From the NCBI GenBank assembly GCA_002733575.1, contig NVWB01000020.1, positions 1 through 51,734 on the forward strand: a stretch of 51,734 nt of DNA. Direction: 5' to 3'. Position numbers and translations under genes: made by a program. Of the stretch, positions 27,659 to 37,304 are shown in pieces. Every line of letters starts with the position of its first letter. Position 1 is the first letter of the stretch. The notes below the pieces were generated by a model. That model was not told where the DNA came from. It made no database searches and saw only the letters and a program-made list of their open reading frames with translations. The DNA is from Blastopirellula sp. Lineage in GTDB: Bacteria; Planctomycetota; Planctomycetia; Pirellulales; Pirellulaceae.

Positions 27659-29992
27659 CTATTTACGATGAATTGAATCTTCAATTAGTGAGAATAGTTT
27701 TTCAAAATTAATCGGTTTTGTAGCAAACTCATCACATCCAGCATCCTTGCATTTTTTCTCATCGCTAATCAGGGCATTTGCTGTTAATGCAATTATTGCT
27801 CCGGTGTAGCCTATCTTTCTTAATTGAGTCGTAGCACTGTATCCATCCAATACAGGCATCTGCATATCCATTAATATTACGTCAAATGAATTGCCGTTTT
27901 TATATCGCTCAGAAGCAATTTCAAATGCAATTTTTCCATTATCCGCAAGAGTGACCTCCGCCCCCATTTTTTTTAAGAAGTAAGATATGAAATGTTGATT
28001 GTCAGGACCATCTTCAGCTAATAAAATATGACAATTTAGACTTTGCTTCTCTTTTCTAATATTAGATTGCAGGGATATAGTGTTGGCTGATTCTTCTTCA
28101 TACTCTTTGCAATGATCTAAAGGTCCTACTGGAATGGTAATCGTGAAAACGCTTCCCTCTCCGAGATTACTCTTTACAAATATGTCGCCACCGAGCATTT
28201 TACAAAGTCGTTTAGAAATAGTTAGGCCAAGTCCTGTTCCCCCAAATTTTCGAGTTGTAGTTGAATCTGCTTGAACAAAAGGTTGAAAAAGCTTGTTTAA
28301 ATGATCTTTGTGCATTCCTATTCCAGAATCTGAAACACTGATTTGAAGTCGTGCTTCAGTCTCTTGAGATTGAAGCAATCGTGCTGTTACATGAATTTCA
28401 CCAATTTCGGTGAATTTGATAGCATTGCCAATTAAGTTGATTAGAATTTGTCGAAGTCTAGTTGGGTCTGAAATAATAAACTCTGGTAATTCACCCTCGT
28501 ATCTTAATGATATATGGAGCCCCTTTGATTTAGCTCGAGGTTGCATCAATTTAGAAATATCTCGGAAAAGTTGAGGAATCGAGCATAGAATTAGCTCTAT
28601 TTCTAGTTTCCCAGACTCAATTTTGGATATATCTAATATGTCGTTAATGATATCGAGAAGATACAGCCCATTACGTTCGATTGTACGTAGAGATTTGATT
28701 CGATTGCCTGAACTAAGGTCTTGATTCTCTTCATCAATCAAGACCTCTGTAAAACCCAAGATTGCAGTCATTGGTGTCCTAATCTCATGACTCATATTTG
28801 CTAAAAACTCGCTTTTTTGCCTAGTTGCCGATGTAGCCAGAAGTGCTTTTTTTCTTAAGTCTTTGTGTGCTGCTTCCAGTTGGTTTTTGGCTGATTCGAG
28901 CTCTTTTGTTCTTTGTTGAACAAGTGTGTTGACCTCTTGTGATCGCCCTAGAAACATATTTACTAGAACACCAATAATCATTGATAGCATGGATCCTAAG
29001 GTCAGGATCGAATAAGAAAAAGAACTATGCGATGAGGAGAAGTAATCATTCGTTGGAGTAAAACAGAAATCCCATTTTCGACCACCAATTGTATACGTAT
29101 AATTCGCAGTACACTGAGGCTCTAGACGAATCTCTCTGCCCGAATTATTAAACAAATTATGGACAGTATCACTATTGTCGGATGATGCATCGGTGATTTT
29201 GAGTTGTATACCTTCTAAGTCGCGTTGCTTTAAAGTTGATTCTACAATATCGCTAATACGAAAAACGCCCAGCGCAAATCCTATCAGGTTTTGTCTCCGT
29301 TCTTTAACAGTGATAGATGTCGTTTTGTAAACGGGCACGAACAGAAGAAACCCAGATTGATCCCCCGTTTCTTGTGCTAGTTTAACTGGTGCTGTTGCTA
29401 CAGGGTTGCCCGTATCACGTGAAGTAATTAATGCAGCAAACCGTATTGGATTTGATGCAAGATCTATTCCATGTGCCGCCTCATTGCCTTGATGCGGTTG
29501 CATGAAAGCGACGGGGAAATACTCTTCTGCCCAATGATCATCAGAGATTATCCAATTTGAACTAGTTTCAGATGTCCAACGTTTAAACCTAAAAGATGTA
29601 TATCCACTCTTCTGCATTTTTTGCTCATATTCATGACGTTGATCTTTCGGGACTCTTGGAATCCATTCTAAAGCTTGAATTCCTCGGTATTGAACTAAAT
29701 CGCGTTCAACAAAGGTATTAAACTCAAGCAAGCTGCGATCATTTCCAGAGCGAAAGAAACTGCGAATAGACTGAACTATCTCATGATGCAGATTGAAATT
29801 TTCACGAAGACTGTTATAGATCCCATTGGATTGATTTTTAAATCGATTTGCTAATCGTTGTTCTTCCATTTTGTTGATGTAATGGAAAGCTGAGAAGGTA
29901 ATCAATCCAATTGAGATAATAGAGAAATACATCACAATGTGGCGGCGAGATGCCATCCAATTAAATAATTGATGTTTCCAGTGTTGTCTCAT
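27659..29992 (-). CDS. CHASE-domain hybrid sensor histidine kinase
   Basis: The roughly 777-residue inner-membrane sensor has TM1 (about 20-40) and a periplasmic CHASE domain (about 60-260; IQALEWIPRVPKDQRHEYE, FLLFVPVY). TM2 (about 325-345) and a coiled coil follow. Next come HisKA with FLANMSHEIRTPMTAILGF, a HATPase domain (LINLIGNAIKFT, SDSGIGM, FGGTGLGLTIS), and a receiver domain (LLAEDGPDNQ, phospho-Asp in VILMDMQMPVLDG, then ALTANA and ATKPI). There is no output domain. The ATG at 29992 is preferred over the TTG at 30004. It is convergent with the dehydrogenase gene (16 bp apart). It could control the sigma-54 regulon through a partner outside the window, which is inference. Confidence 0.92.
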   Translation of the reverse strand: MRQHWKHQLFNWMASRRHIVMYFSIISIGLITFSAFHYINKMEEQRLANRFKNQSNGIYNSLRENFNLHHEIVQSIRSFFRSGNDRSLLEFNTFVERDLVQYRGIQALEWIPRVPKDQRHEYEQKMQKSGYTSFRFKRWTSETSSNWIISDDHWAEEYFPVAFMQPHQGNEAAHGIDLASNPIRFAALITSRDTGNPVATAPVKLAQETGDQSGFLLFVPVYKTTSITVKERRQNLIGFALGVFRISDIVESTLKQRDLEGIQLKITDASSDNSDTVHNLFNNSGREIRLEPQCTANYTYTIGGRKWDFCFTPTNDYFSSSHSSFSYSILTLGSMLSMIIGVLVNMFLGRSQEVNTLVQQRTKELESAKNQLEAAHKDLRKKALLATSATRQKSEFLANMSHEIRTPMTAILGFTEVLIDEENQDLSSGNRIKSLRTIERNGLYLLDIINDILDISKIESGKLEIELILCSIPQLFRDISKLMQPRAKSKGLHISLRYEGELPEFIISDPTRLRQILINLIGNAIKFTEIGEIHVTARLLQSQETEARLQISVSDSGIGMHKDHLNKLFQPFVQADSTTTRKFGGTGLGLTISKRLCKMLGGDIFVKSNLGEGSVFTITIPVGPLDHCKEYEEESANTISLQSNIRKEKQSLNCHILLAEDGPDNQHFISYFLKKMGAEVTLADNGKIAFEIASERYKNGNSFDVILMDMQMPVLDGYSATTQLRKIGYTGAIIALTANALISDEKKCKDAGCDEFATKPINFEKLFSLIEDSIHRK

Positions 29993-30614
29993 AACGTTTG
30001 CCAATTGTACTGGGACGAACTCATTATTTACTTTAGTCGTAGAAAACTACATGTAAATCGTAATTGCACACAGAGCAAAATCAAGATCTTTGCTGATTCA
30101 ATCCATGTGAGGTGCAACAAATAATCTAGAGTGATAAAATTGGTAACATACCCAGTTCTGATCTTCAAGATCTCTGACCAAGCCTCAATAATATTGCAAA
30201 GGTACTTCACTTGAAGTTGCCCCAAAGAATCTAGCGTCTCCCCGGACCATATTAGGCAGTTTGATTCAACTCTTTGTAACAGTTAAATCAGATAATCCGA
30301 TATTTTCATAAGAATTCGCTCGATGCGATTACCTGAGAAATTGAAGAATTGATCATATTCAGTTGAGTTCTTCTTTAATTGAAATCGATTCTGACTGCTA
30401 AGAGCTCAAATTACAGGAGCCTTTCTCACCTCTTCAGTTTGCGTTACTCCTGATTAAGAGAGTTGAAGTAAATTCGGTGTTTTAGATTAAGACTGACTTT
30501 AGTACCGTGATGGTCCGTCATTGTTGTAATTATTAAGAAGTGAGATTTATAAAAACAGCATCGCCCCAGTTCATTAAGTAGCATTTATTTGCAGAAAGAT
30601 AATTTATCTCTTTT
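29993..30614. other. Gap without a recognisable gene
   Basis: About 620 bp lie between the divergent histidine kinase and DUF4954 genes. Short open frames are present but lack ribosome sites and family features. The only signal I can support is the sigma-54 promoter at its right end. Confidence 0.5.
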
Positions 30615-30630
30615 TGGCACGATGCTTGCA
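30615..30630 (+). promoter_or_regulatory. sigma-54 promoter of the DUF4954-glmS unit
   Basis: TGGCACGATGCTTGCA is a perfect match to the consensus TGGCACGNNNNTTGCW. It lies 40 bp before the ATG at 30671 and is the strongest RpoN site in the window. Confidence 0.85.
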
Positions 30631-30670
30631 TTAGTTTTAATGTCTCTTCAGAATTAGGAGCTAAAAACAA

Positions 30671-32719
30671 ATGTACACAAGCAATTACGCAATAAATGGA
30701 GTTCCTGAAACTTCAATTGAATTGCCCTCTCCCGATAAGAAATGCTTACCCTCTCGTAGCCTTCATCCAAATCAGATTTCTCGGCTTAACTCACAGGGTT
30801 GTAGCTCAACAAATTGGTCTCGTGTACGAATTAACTCGGGGTGCGACTTATCAAGAATCAATAATGTCAGTTTCTTAGGCGATGTCACAATTGGTCTGAA
30901 TCAATGTGAAGTTGAACTTCCCGGTGGATTACGTCACCCTACTGGGATATGGAATGCGACATTACAGAATTGTATTCTTGGAGACGAAGTTCTAATACGC
31001 AATGTAAGACAAGGAATTTCAAACTATACAATTGAAGATAATGTCGTAATTTCTGATCTTGGTCGCCTGGTTGTTGACGAAATAAGCACTTTTGGTAATG
31101 GTCAGTATGTTAGCGTGTTGATCGAAGACGGAACATTACCAATAACTATTTACGATTTATTGAGTAGTCAAGTTGCATACATCCTGACAACCACTCTTGA
31201 AGATGAAGAGGGTCGGGAAAACATACAGCGTCTGATTCAGAAATATGTAGACGATGTTAGGAACATCAAAGGCCATATTGGTGAAGGGGCTGTTATTGTT
31301 GGCTGTGATAATCTCAGTAACCTTCGTATTGGACCTGCTGCCAGAATAATTGGTGCCCGTCGCGTGAGAGATGCCTCTCTAAATAGTACGATAGAGAGCC
31401 CCGTAGAAATTGGCGATGGAGTGATTCTAGAATCTAGCATCGTATCCTCTGGAAGTCGTGTTGATAGTGCAGCAATTGTCTCTCGATGTTTCCTAGGGCA
31501 AGGAGTTCGTATAGAGAAACAGTTTTCAGCAACGGATTGCTTGTTTTTTGCCAACAGTGAGATGTATCACGGTGAAGCCTGTTCTGTTCTTGCTGGTCCC
31601 TATTCAGTTTCACATCACAAATCGACTTTATTGATAGCTTCTCAAACTTCTTTTTTCAATGCCGGTGCAGGCACGAATGAATGTAACCACTCCTATAAAA
31701 CAGGTCCAGTGCACTACGGAGTTTTGGATCGTGGATGTAAGACAGGTGGTTCTAGTTCCTTAGTTTGGCCTATCAATGTAGGTGCCTTCACGACGATTCT
31801 AGGTAACCACCGTGGACGTTTTGATTCTCGTGCATTTCCATATTCATATATTGTTGAGGAGAATGATAAAACGCGTCTCATCCCTGCTGTAAATTTGTTG
31901 AAAATAGGGCTTTGGCGGGACCAACAAAAATGGATCAACCGTGATAGAAGAGCATTATCTGGCAGACTAGATTTACTTCACTATCAGACATTATCTCCTT
32001 TGTTCATCGAAAGGCTAATAAAAGCTAGAGAGCATTTGCGAGTTCTTCTCGATGAAAAGAAAGATGAGAGCAACTCGATAAACATTTCAGGTGTTTGGAT
32101 TAAACAAAAAGACGCTCAGCGTGGGATGGAAATCTATGATCGAGTCATTCGATATTATTTGTCGGAACATATTGTAAAGTTTCTAGAAGCAAATCTCTCG
32201 TCTGGGAATTCAATCGACATTACAGAGAACTCGTCAAAATCGAATTCTGATAATTGGCTTGATGTAGGCGGATGCTTCGCGACCAACATTCGTATAGATA
32301 ATTTATTTTCGGATCTGGCAACCGAGAAAATTCTCGATATATATGCACTTCAAAAAGCAATGGGACAAATCTGGATGTCATATCGTGCTGATGAATCGAA
32401 GTGGGCAATTCAAACGTGGATTAGAGAATTCATGAAGCACTCGGATGAAATTTCCAGTACAGATTTCATTGCAGCTGTTCAGGAGTGGCGAGAACAAGGT
32501 GAGTTCATTGCTCGATCAATGATAAACGATGGTTTAGAGGATCTTACTTTGGCTGCTCAGTGGGACACAAATCGTCGAGTACTTAGAGAACGAAAACCGA
32601 GGATTGGCATCTCAGAGCCTCGGTCCGAATCTGTTTCCTCCTTACAAGCAGCAATAGATACGATCGAATCTCGAACGGATTCACTGCTAAAGCTGCTTTT
32701 AATAGAGGACACAAAGTAG
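30671..32719 (+). CDS. DUF4954 family left-handed beta-helix protein
   Basis: The 682-residue protein has hexapeptide-repeat-like segments of a left-handed beta-helix (CILGDEVLIRNVRQGISNYTI; RIGPAARIIGARRV; VEIGDGVILESSIVSSGSRV). These are followed by the DUF4954 core (SEMYHGEACSVLAGPYSVSHHKS, ECNHSYKTGPVHYGVLDRG, GAFTTILGNHRGRFDSRAFPYSYI) and a helical tail. The fold is that of sugar-nucleotide acyl- and nucleotidyltransferases (GlmU-like), but the reaction is not established. The ATG at 30671 follows TAGGAG. It is directly upstream of glmS (109 bp) and shares its likely promoter, which suggests an amino-sugar nucleotide role. Confidence 0.8.
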   Translation: MYTSNYAINGVPETSIELPSPDKKCLPSRSLHPNQISRLNSQGCSSTNWSRVRINSGCDLSRINNVSFLGDVTIGLNQCEVELPGGLRHPTGIWNATLQNCILGDEVLIRNVRQGISNYTIEDNVVISDLGRLVVDEISTFGNGQYVSVLIEDGTLPITIYDLLSSQVAYILTTTLEDEEGRENIQRLIQKYVDDVRNIKGHIGEGAVIVGCDNLSNLRIGPAARIIGARRVRDASLNSTIESPVEIGDGVILESSIVSSGSRVDSAAIVSRCFLGQGVRIEKQFSATDCLFFANSEMYHGEACSVLAGPYSVSHHKSTLLIASQTSFFNAGAGTNECNHSYKTGPVHYGVLDRGCKTGGSSSLVWPINVGAFTTILGNHRGRFDSRAFPYSYIVEENDKTRLIPAVNLLKIGLWRDQQKWINRDRRALSGRLDLLHYQTLSPLFIERLIKAREHLRVLLDEKKDESNSINISGVWIKQKDAQRGMEIYDRVIRYYLSEHIVKFLEANLSSGNSIDITENSSKSNSDNWLDVGGCFATNIRIDNLFSDLATEKILDIYALQKAMGQIWMSYRADESKWAIQTWIREFMKHSDEISSTDFIAAVQEWREQGEFIARSMINDGLEDLTLAAQWDTNRRVLRERKPRIGISEPRSESVSSLQAAIDTIESRTDSLLKLLLIEDTK

Positions 32720-32828
32720 CTTCAAAATCAATTAATATACCAAATCATTTTACTTAGAAAAAACTTCTGTAGTTGTTTTCTAAATTATTTTATTTCTCCA
32801 ATCCAATTTTGAAATGGAAAGATAGTTT

Positions 32829-34706
32829 ATGTGTGGAATTCTCGGATATATTGGTTCTCAGCAGGCAACTCCCCTCCTTCTCGAAGGATTGCGACGATTA
32901 GAGTACCGTGGGTACGACAGTGTCGGAATATCCACAATGTCAGATAATGGGAATCTAAATGTTTTAAAGACTGCTGGTAGAGTTGATACACTTACGGACT
33001 TAATTGGTAATCACTTACCTATTAGCAATATGGGAATTGGTCACTCTCGATGGGCAACCCATGGACCTGCAACACGTGACAATGCTCATCCACACGTGGG
33101 TGGCAATTGTGACCTGGCACTCGTCCATAATGGCGTAATCGAGAACCATGATGAGTTACGGACTCGGTTAGAGTCCTTAGGCTTTTATTTTAAATCAGGT
33201 ACTGATAGCGAAGTCATTGCCCATTTAATTCATTGGCACATTACACAAAGAACAAAACTGCAATCAAATGCATGCGGAGAACTGCAAGAGCAAGATGAAT
33301 TTCGCTCACGAATCCAAGGTGTTCGGCGTGCTTTAAAAGAACTTCGTGGATCATATGCCTTAGTAATAATGTTTCGTGATCAACCTGACTATCTTCTAGC
33401 AGTTTGCAATGGTAGTCCGTTAATAATTGGAACTACAGACGATGGCCACTTGATTGGTAGTGACAAACATGCCATTTCACATAGTGCTCACCAATTCACG
33501 CGTTTGGAAGATCAAGAGTTAGCTGTAATTCGCTCTGATTCGGTTCAGATTCTTCAGAAGACGAACCCTGGTCTCGCATCACGCGAGATACTATGGAAAG
33601 AAGAAGATACGCATTCATTGTCATTCGACGACTCATGTACTTACTCACATCGAACACTGCAAGAAATTCACGAGCAGCCTCTCACATTGAAACATATGTT
33701 ATCAAATATAGAAGATGACTTTCATTCATTTCCGATAGAATTTCTAAATAACTTGCCTAAGAGAATTCTGATTCTAGCATGTGGTACAAGTTATCATGCA
33801 GGACTCTTCGGGAAATACATTATTGAAGCGATCTCAGGAATACCAGTAGAAGTGGAGTATGCAAGTGAGTTTCGATATCGAGAATCGCCTTACCAAGAGG
33901 GAACGCTGCTGCTCACTATTAGCCAGAGTGGCGAAACCGCCGATACACTTGGTGCCTTGCGAGAATTTAAACAAAGAAAACAGCCCACAGTTGCAATTTG
34001 CAATGTACCTGGGAGTACTCTGACCGAAGAGTCCGATGCTACGATCTTCCTTAATGTAGGACTCGAGAATGGAGTGGCTGCAACAAAGAGCTATACGGCT
34101 GATTGTGCAATCCTATCGCGATTAGCTATGCTGTGGGGATATCAGAAAGACGTAAATGTGAGTCGTCTCAGTTTACTGATAAATGACTTTCATACTATAC
34201 CACAAATGATATCGAATGTGCTGGATGCGAAAGAGAGTATCAAGAATGTTGCACATACTTATGAAGATGCAAAACGCTTCCTGTTTATTGGAAGAGGGTT
34301 TGATTATCCAACAGCACTGGAAGGTGCGCTGAAATTAAAAGAGCTCTCATACATATCGGCAGAAGGCTATGCAGCTGGCGAGTTAAAGCATGGCCCACTC
34401 GCACTTGTCGATGATCAGACAATTACTGTAGCATTGGCAACTCCTGGAAGGACCTACGAAAAGGTCTTATCAAATCTAGAAGAAATTCGTTGTCGTGGAG
34501 GTCAGATTCTCGCGATTGGTGTTGAGGATGATCAACGACTTAAACGTGTCGCAAATAATGTAATATATGTCCAAAAAGTGGATGAATTTCTCCAACCTCT
34601 GGTTAATATTATTCCGTTGCAATTATTTGCTTTCTATCTAGCACTAGCCAGAGGATGCGATGTTGATCGACCACGAAATCTAGCTAAGAGCGTTACGGTC
34701 GAATAG
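32829..34706 (+). CDS. glmS: Glutamine-fructose-6-phosphate aminotransferase (isomerising)
   Basis: The 625-residue enzyme makes glucosamine-6-phosphate from fructose-6-phosphate and glutamine, the entry to UDP-GlcNAc. It starts MCGILGYIG with the N-terminal nucleophile Cys2, then GIGHSRWATHGP and NGVIENHDELR in the glutaminase domain. Two SIS domains follow (LACGTSYHAG, LLTISQSGETADT, then FIGRGFDYPTALEGALKLKE) and the C-terminal PRNLAKSVTVE. It is slightly longer than usual because of an insertion near residues 140-160 (RTKLQSNACGELQEQDEF). A second housekeeping glmS elsewhere is possible; this copy appears wired to the EPS regulon. Confidence 0.95.
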   Translation: MCGILGYIGSQQATPLLLEGLRRLEYRGYDSVGISTMSDNGNLNVLKTAGRVDTLTDLIGNHLPISNMGIGHSRWATHGPATRDNAHPHVGGNCDLALVHNGVIENHDELRTRLESLGFYFKSGTDSEVIAHLIHWHITQRTKLQSNACGELQEQDEFRSRIQGVRRALKELRGSYALVIMFRDQPDYLLAVCNGSPLIIGTTDDGHLIGSDKHAISHSAHQFTRLEDQELAVIRSDSVQILQKTNPGLASREILWKEEDTHSLSFDDSCTYSHRTLQEIHEQPLTLKHMLSNIEDDFHSFPIEFLNNLPKRILILACGTSYHAGLFGKYIIEAISGIPVEVEYASEFRYRESPYQEGTLLLTISQSGETADTLGALREFKQRKQPTVAICNVPGSTLTEESDATIFLNVGLENGVAATKSYTADCAILSRLAMLWGYQKDVNVSRLSLLINDFHTIPQMISNVLDAKESIKNVAHTYEDAKRFLFIGRGFDYPTALEGALKLKELSYISAEGYAAGELKHGPLALVDDQTITVALATPGRTYEKVLSNLEEIRCRGGQILAIGVEDDQRLKRVANNVIYVQKVDEFLQPLVNIIPLQLFAFYLALARGCDVDRPRNLAKSVTVE

Positions 34707-34866
34707 CAGATGTGAATACCGTAGCAATTCTGCGGAATAATCAACTTCTCAAGATGAATAATTCCATCAGATAAAAATAAAATCGAGAATTTTAAAATAT
34801 TCACTAGTGTAGCAGTTCTCAGAAACAGTCAATTTTTCTTTACCATAGTTCCTATGAGGCAAATGA

Positions 34867-35196
34867 ATGATCTATTCAAACAGACAAGACAATCCAGGAT
34901 TAGCGATTAAGAAATTGAAATCAACAGAAGCACAAAGTGATTGTTATGAGCATGGTGCTGAAAAAATTATAAAATCTAGAATCAATAATAATTCAATAAT
35001 TAGTCATCACTTAAAAAGAGTGGGTTTTGAAAATATCAATGATGTATTAGTAATAAGTGGAAGCGTCCCTACCAAACGCTTAAAGCAAGTACTTATTAAT
35101 TATACACGAGATTTAAAATTATATTATGAGATTGACCACCAAGTTGATGTGATAAGTTCAACTGGATTAAGTCATCTAACAGAGTCCATGAATTAG
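34867..35196 (+). CDS. Small BON-like domain protein
   Basis: The 109-residue protein's second half (NDVLVISGSVPTKRLKQVLI, YYEIDHQVDVIS) has the beta-alpha-beta-beta pattern of BON domains, which often bind membranes or partner proteins. The first half (AEKIIKSRINNNSIISHHLKR) fits the usual opening helix. There is no signal peptide. The ATG at 34867 has GAGGCAAATGA upstream. Short BON proteins of this size are frequent in planctomycetes; the role is unknown. Confidence 0.5.
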   Translation: MIYSNRQDNPGLAIKKLKSTEAQSDCYEHGAEKIIKSRINNNSIISHHLKRVGFENINDVLVISGSVPTKRLKQVLINYTRDLKLYYEIDHQVDVISSTGLSHLTESMN

Positions 35197-35892
35197 GCCT
35201 AAATTAAAACATTATTTTCTCAAACAACAAAGACTTTCTCAGGTTGAGAAATCTACAATTAAGTACTCGATTCTGTATGGTGGCCCCAGTTATTGGGTCA
35301 GGGGCGTATATTGCGATCCCCTGGCCCCCGACTAGTCTCTCCTCCTATTGTTAACCTGCTGTCGTACCTGCTCGTGAGCCATGACGTTTTTCAGTTCGGT
35401 GTTCTCTGGCATCAAATCTTTCTCAGCGAAGATTCCCAGGCTTCTAAGAAACAACGTCACATGTATTTGGAAGCAGCAAGAAGATTGCATTTAAGAATGA
35501 TACAAAGACTCCCTCAATCACAGGTTTTTGGATCTCTATTCATCTCAAGGTCTCCATATCTCTTCAGTTGCAAAGAGACAAGAATTCATAACCTATTGTT
35601 CCTATAGGACTTGCAGAGAAACAATGTCATCAAGGTTTAGCGAATGCTCTCTTCAGAGAACAGACATTAAACCTTCATGACGTTTTCAACAGCGATTCCT
35701 CGTGTGCAAAACCACAAGTAGAGGTTCAGGGTAGTCCAGGCGATCCAATTGTGTTGAAAATCGACTGCCTTTCAGACCGTCGTCATCTGCCGATAATTCA
35801 TACTCGACTGGCAGCGTAATAATCGTGTCTTCAATATTATCAATACCGGTATGCGCGTACCTAAGCGGTAATGTGAAATCACTCTAAATCGA
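35197..35892. other. Gene-poor stretch, probable remnant DNA
   Basis: About 700 bp without a gene I can support. An open frame of 104 codons (35293-35607) has no ribosome site and no recognisable family. This stretch marks the change from the AT-rich EPS block to the mosaic accessory block. Confidence 0.4.
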
Positions 35893-35998
35893 CAAAGAAC
35901 ATGGTGATTTATTTATCAGATCTCTCGACGGTTGCGGCCTGCTTGCATCTGAACTAGTGGAAGGATGTTCACGACGAAGTTCACTGGGCTAATACAAG
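35893..35998 (-). repeat. Dispersed repeat, copy C (inverted)
   Basis: Read on the minus strand this matches copies A (39276-39382) and B (40635-40741), sharing blocks such as GAACATCCTTCCACTAGTT and GCAAGCAGGCCGCA. The match is clear by eye over about 65 bp and weaker over the rest. Confidence 0.6.
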
Positions 35999-36019
35999 TA
36001 CACCAGCTTGGCAGTGCCT

Positions 36020-36650
36020 TCATCGACCGTTCTCATCTATCTTCTTGGCGACAATGAAGTATTCCGGCAAACGGGAAAGCTTAACGCTCTTAATAATTTG
36101 AAAACCTCCGCTAGATATTAGGTTCTCAACTCTGACTTCTTGCAGAACCTAGTTTTCGGCATGATTCCCAGCTTCGTCAGTGCGAGGACGAGCAACCCCA
36201 GAAGACTTCTTCGCTCACTCAGACAAGCCGTTGAAGAAATGAATAGTCCTTCTGGCGATACTAGGTTGGCGAATTTTCGAGCATCCGCTTCTATATCTTC
36301 GACATACTGCAGAACATTAAACGCCGTAACGACGTGAAATGTATTTTCGGAGCGACGGATGTCGTCGATGCTCGAATTCGTAAATGTCACATTCCCGACA
36401 TCACTAGCCCTTGCCTGGGCAACTTCGAGCATTCCTGGCGAAGTGTCGATTGCTTGTACGGACTTGACAATTTCAGCGATTGCAAGAGTTAGATCCCCAG
36501 TCCCACAGCCGAAATCGAGGACCTCTTGCTCGCTGGAGAGATGTCTCCGAGCGGCCTCAATTGTCTTGAGGCAGTTCCACGAAGTTCCTTCCGTTCTCTG
36601 CTAGACCTGCTTGATACCTTGTCAAAAAAGTTTTTGGATTTGCTCGTCAT
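36020..36650 (-). pseudogene. Frameshifted class I SAM methyltransferase
   Basis: The relic can be read across three frames. An N terminus MTSKSKNFFDKVSSR starts at ATG 36650. The middle shifts frame to give EQEVLDFGCGTGDLTLAIA (SAM motif I), QAIDTSPGMLEVAQARA and FHVVTAFNVLQYVED. Near 36125 that frame stops after KSELRT, while restoring one base gives the expected tail (ENLISSGGFQIIKSV, RLPEYFIVAKKID) up to a stop at 36020. At least two frameshifts, so it is probably not functional. It follows the DUF1772-like gene in the same direction. Confidence 0.7.
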
Positions 36651-36748
36651 TGGATTTTTAATTTCTAATGGGCTTAGTGGTTCGGTAGCCTATTTAATTG
36701 TCATGGTTGTAAATGGCTTTGTGTCCACAGCGTCTCGTCCGCATGAAC

Positions 36749-37195
36749 TTAGATCGCAATCAACGACAAAACGAACGCAACAAGACCCATCACCGTTCTC
36801 AACCAGTGCCAATTCGACCACCTGCTCAATTCAGCCGGCAATCCTTCAACTCCTACGGAACCGGAGGCGAAGCTAGCGTTGGCATTTTTGAAGTAGTAAA
36901 AGAATATTCCGAGGATCGCCAACATGATAACCGCAGCGATCGCTGAGTACGGCCAACTCTCCGTGCCAACTCCAATACAATAGACAAATGTAACTGTCGG
37001 AATAAGAGTTGCGGCCACCGTCAAAGGCGCAAAATACCTGAATAAATGTGGACCAAGTGTGCCGTGCACGTTCAGAAAAACTTCTGGTTTCAGCGAACGC
37101 CAGTATGGCACCAGGATGACTCCTTCGGTCAGGAGGCTACCAACGAATAAGCCTAGTATCAGGGAAGTTAATATTTGCAGGACGTCAGCGGTCAT
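36749..37195 (-). CDS. DUF1772 / anthrone-oxygenase-like small membrane protein
   Basis: The 148-residue protein has four TM segments (about 8-30, 53-72, 82-104, 131-147). LLTEGVILVPYWRSLKPEVF after TM1, HRYF-like residues (LFRYFAPLTVAATL) and a C-terminal W-x-W/LRT-x3-LVAFVLSL segment are the layout of the DUF1772 family, some members of which are anthrone oxygenases. The biochemical role here is unknown. The ATG at 37195 follows AGGAACA. It lies 109 bp after the oxidoreductase, in the same direction. Confidence 0.6.
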   Translation of the reverse strand: MTADVLQILTSLILGLFVGSLLTEGVILVPYWRSLKPEVFLNVHGTLGPHLFRYFAPLTVAATLIPTVTFVYCIGVGTESWPYSAIAAVIMLAILGIFFYYFKNANASFASGSVGVEGLPAELSRWSNWHWLRTVMGLVAFVLSLIAI

Positions 37196-37304
37196 GAATT
37201 GTTCCTATTGGCAAGTATAAAATCATAATAAGACGCACTGCAGAATCCTAACCTGGATGAGAGTGCAGTATGCGATAACTGAAGCAAAATGTTGAACGCT
37301 TTCA

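Noticed and set aside
34707..34740. Possible terminator hairpin after glmS (CCGTAG-n5-CTGCGG)
   Set aside because: Short stem with a wobble pair and no following T run.
35293..35607. Plus-strand open frame of 104 codons
   Set aside because: No ribosome site, no recognisable domain and atypical composition; more likely remnant DNA.
36526..36946. Overlapping plus-strand open frames
   Set aside because: They are antisense shadows of the methyltransferase relic and the DUF1772-like gene.
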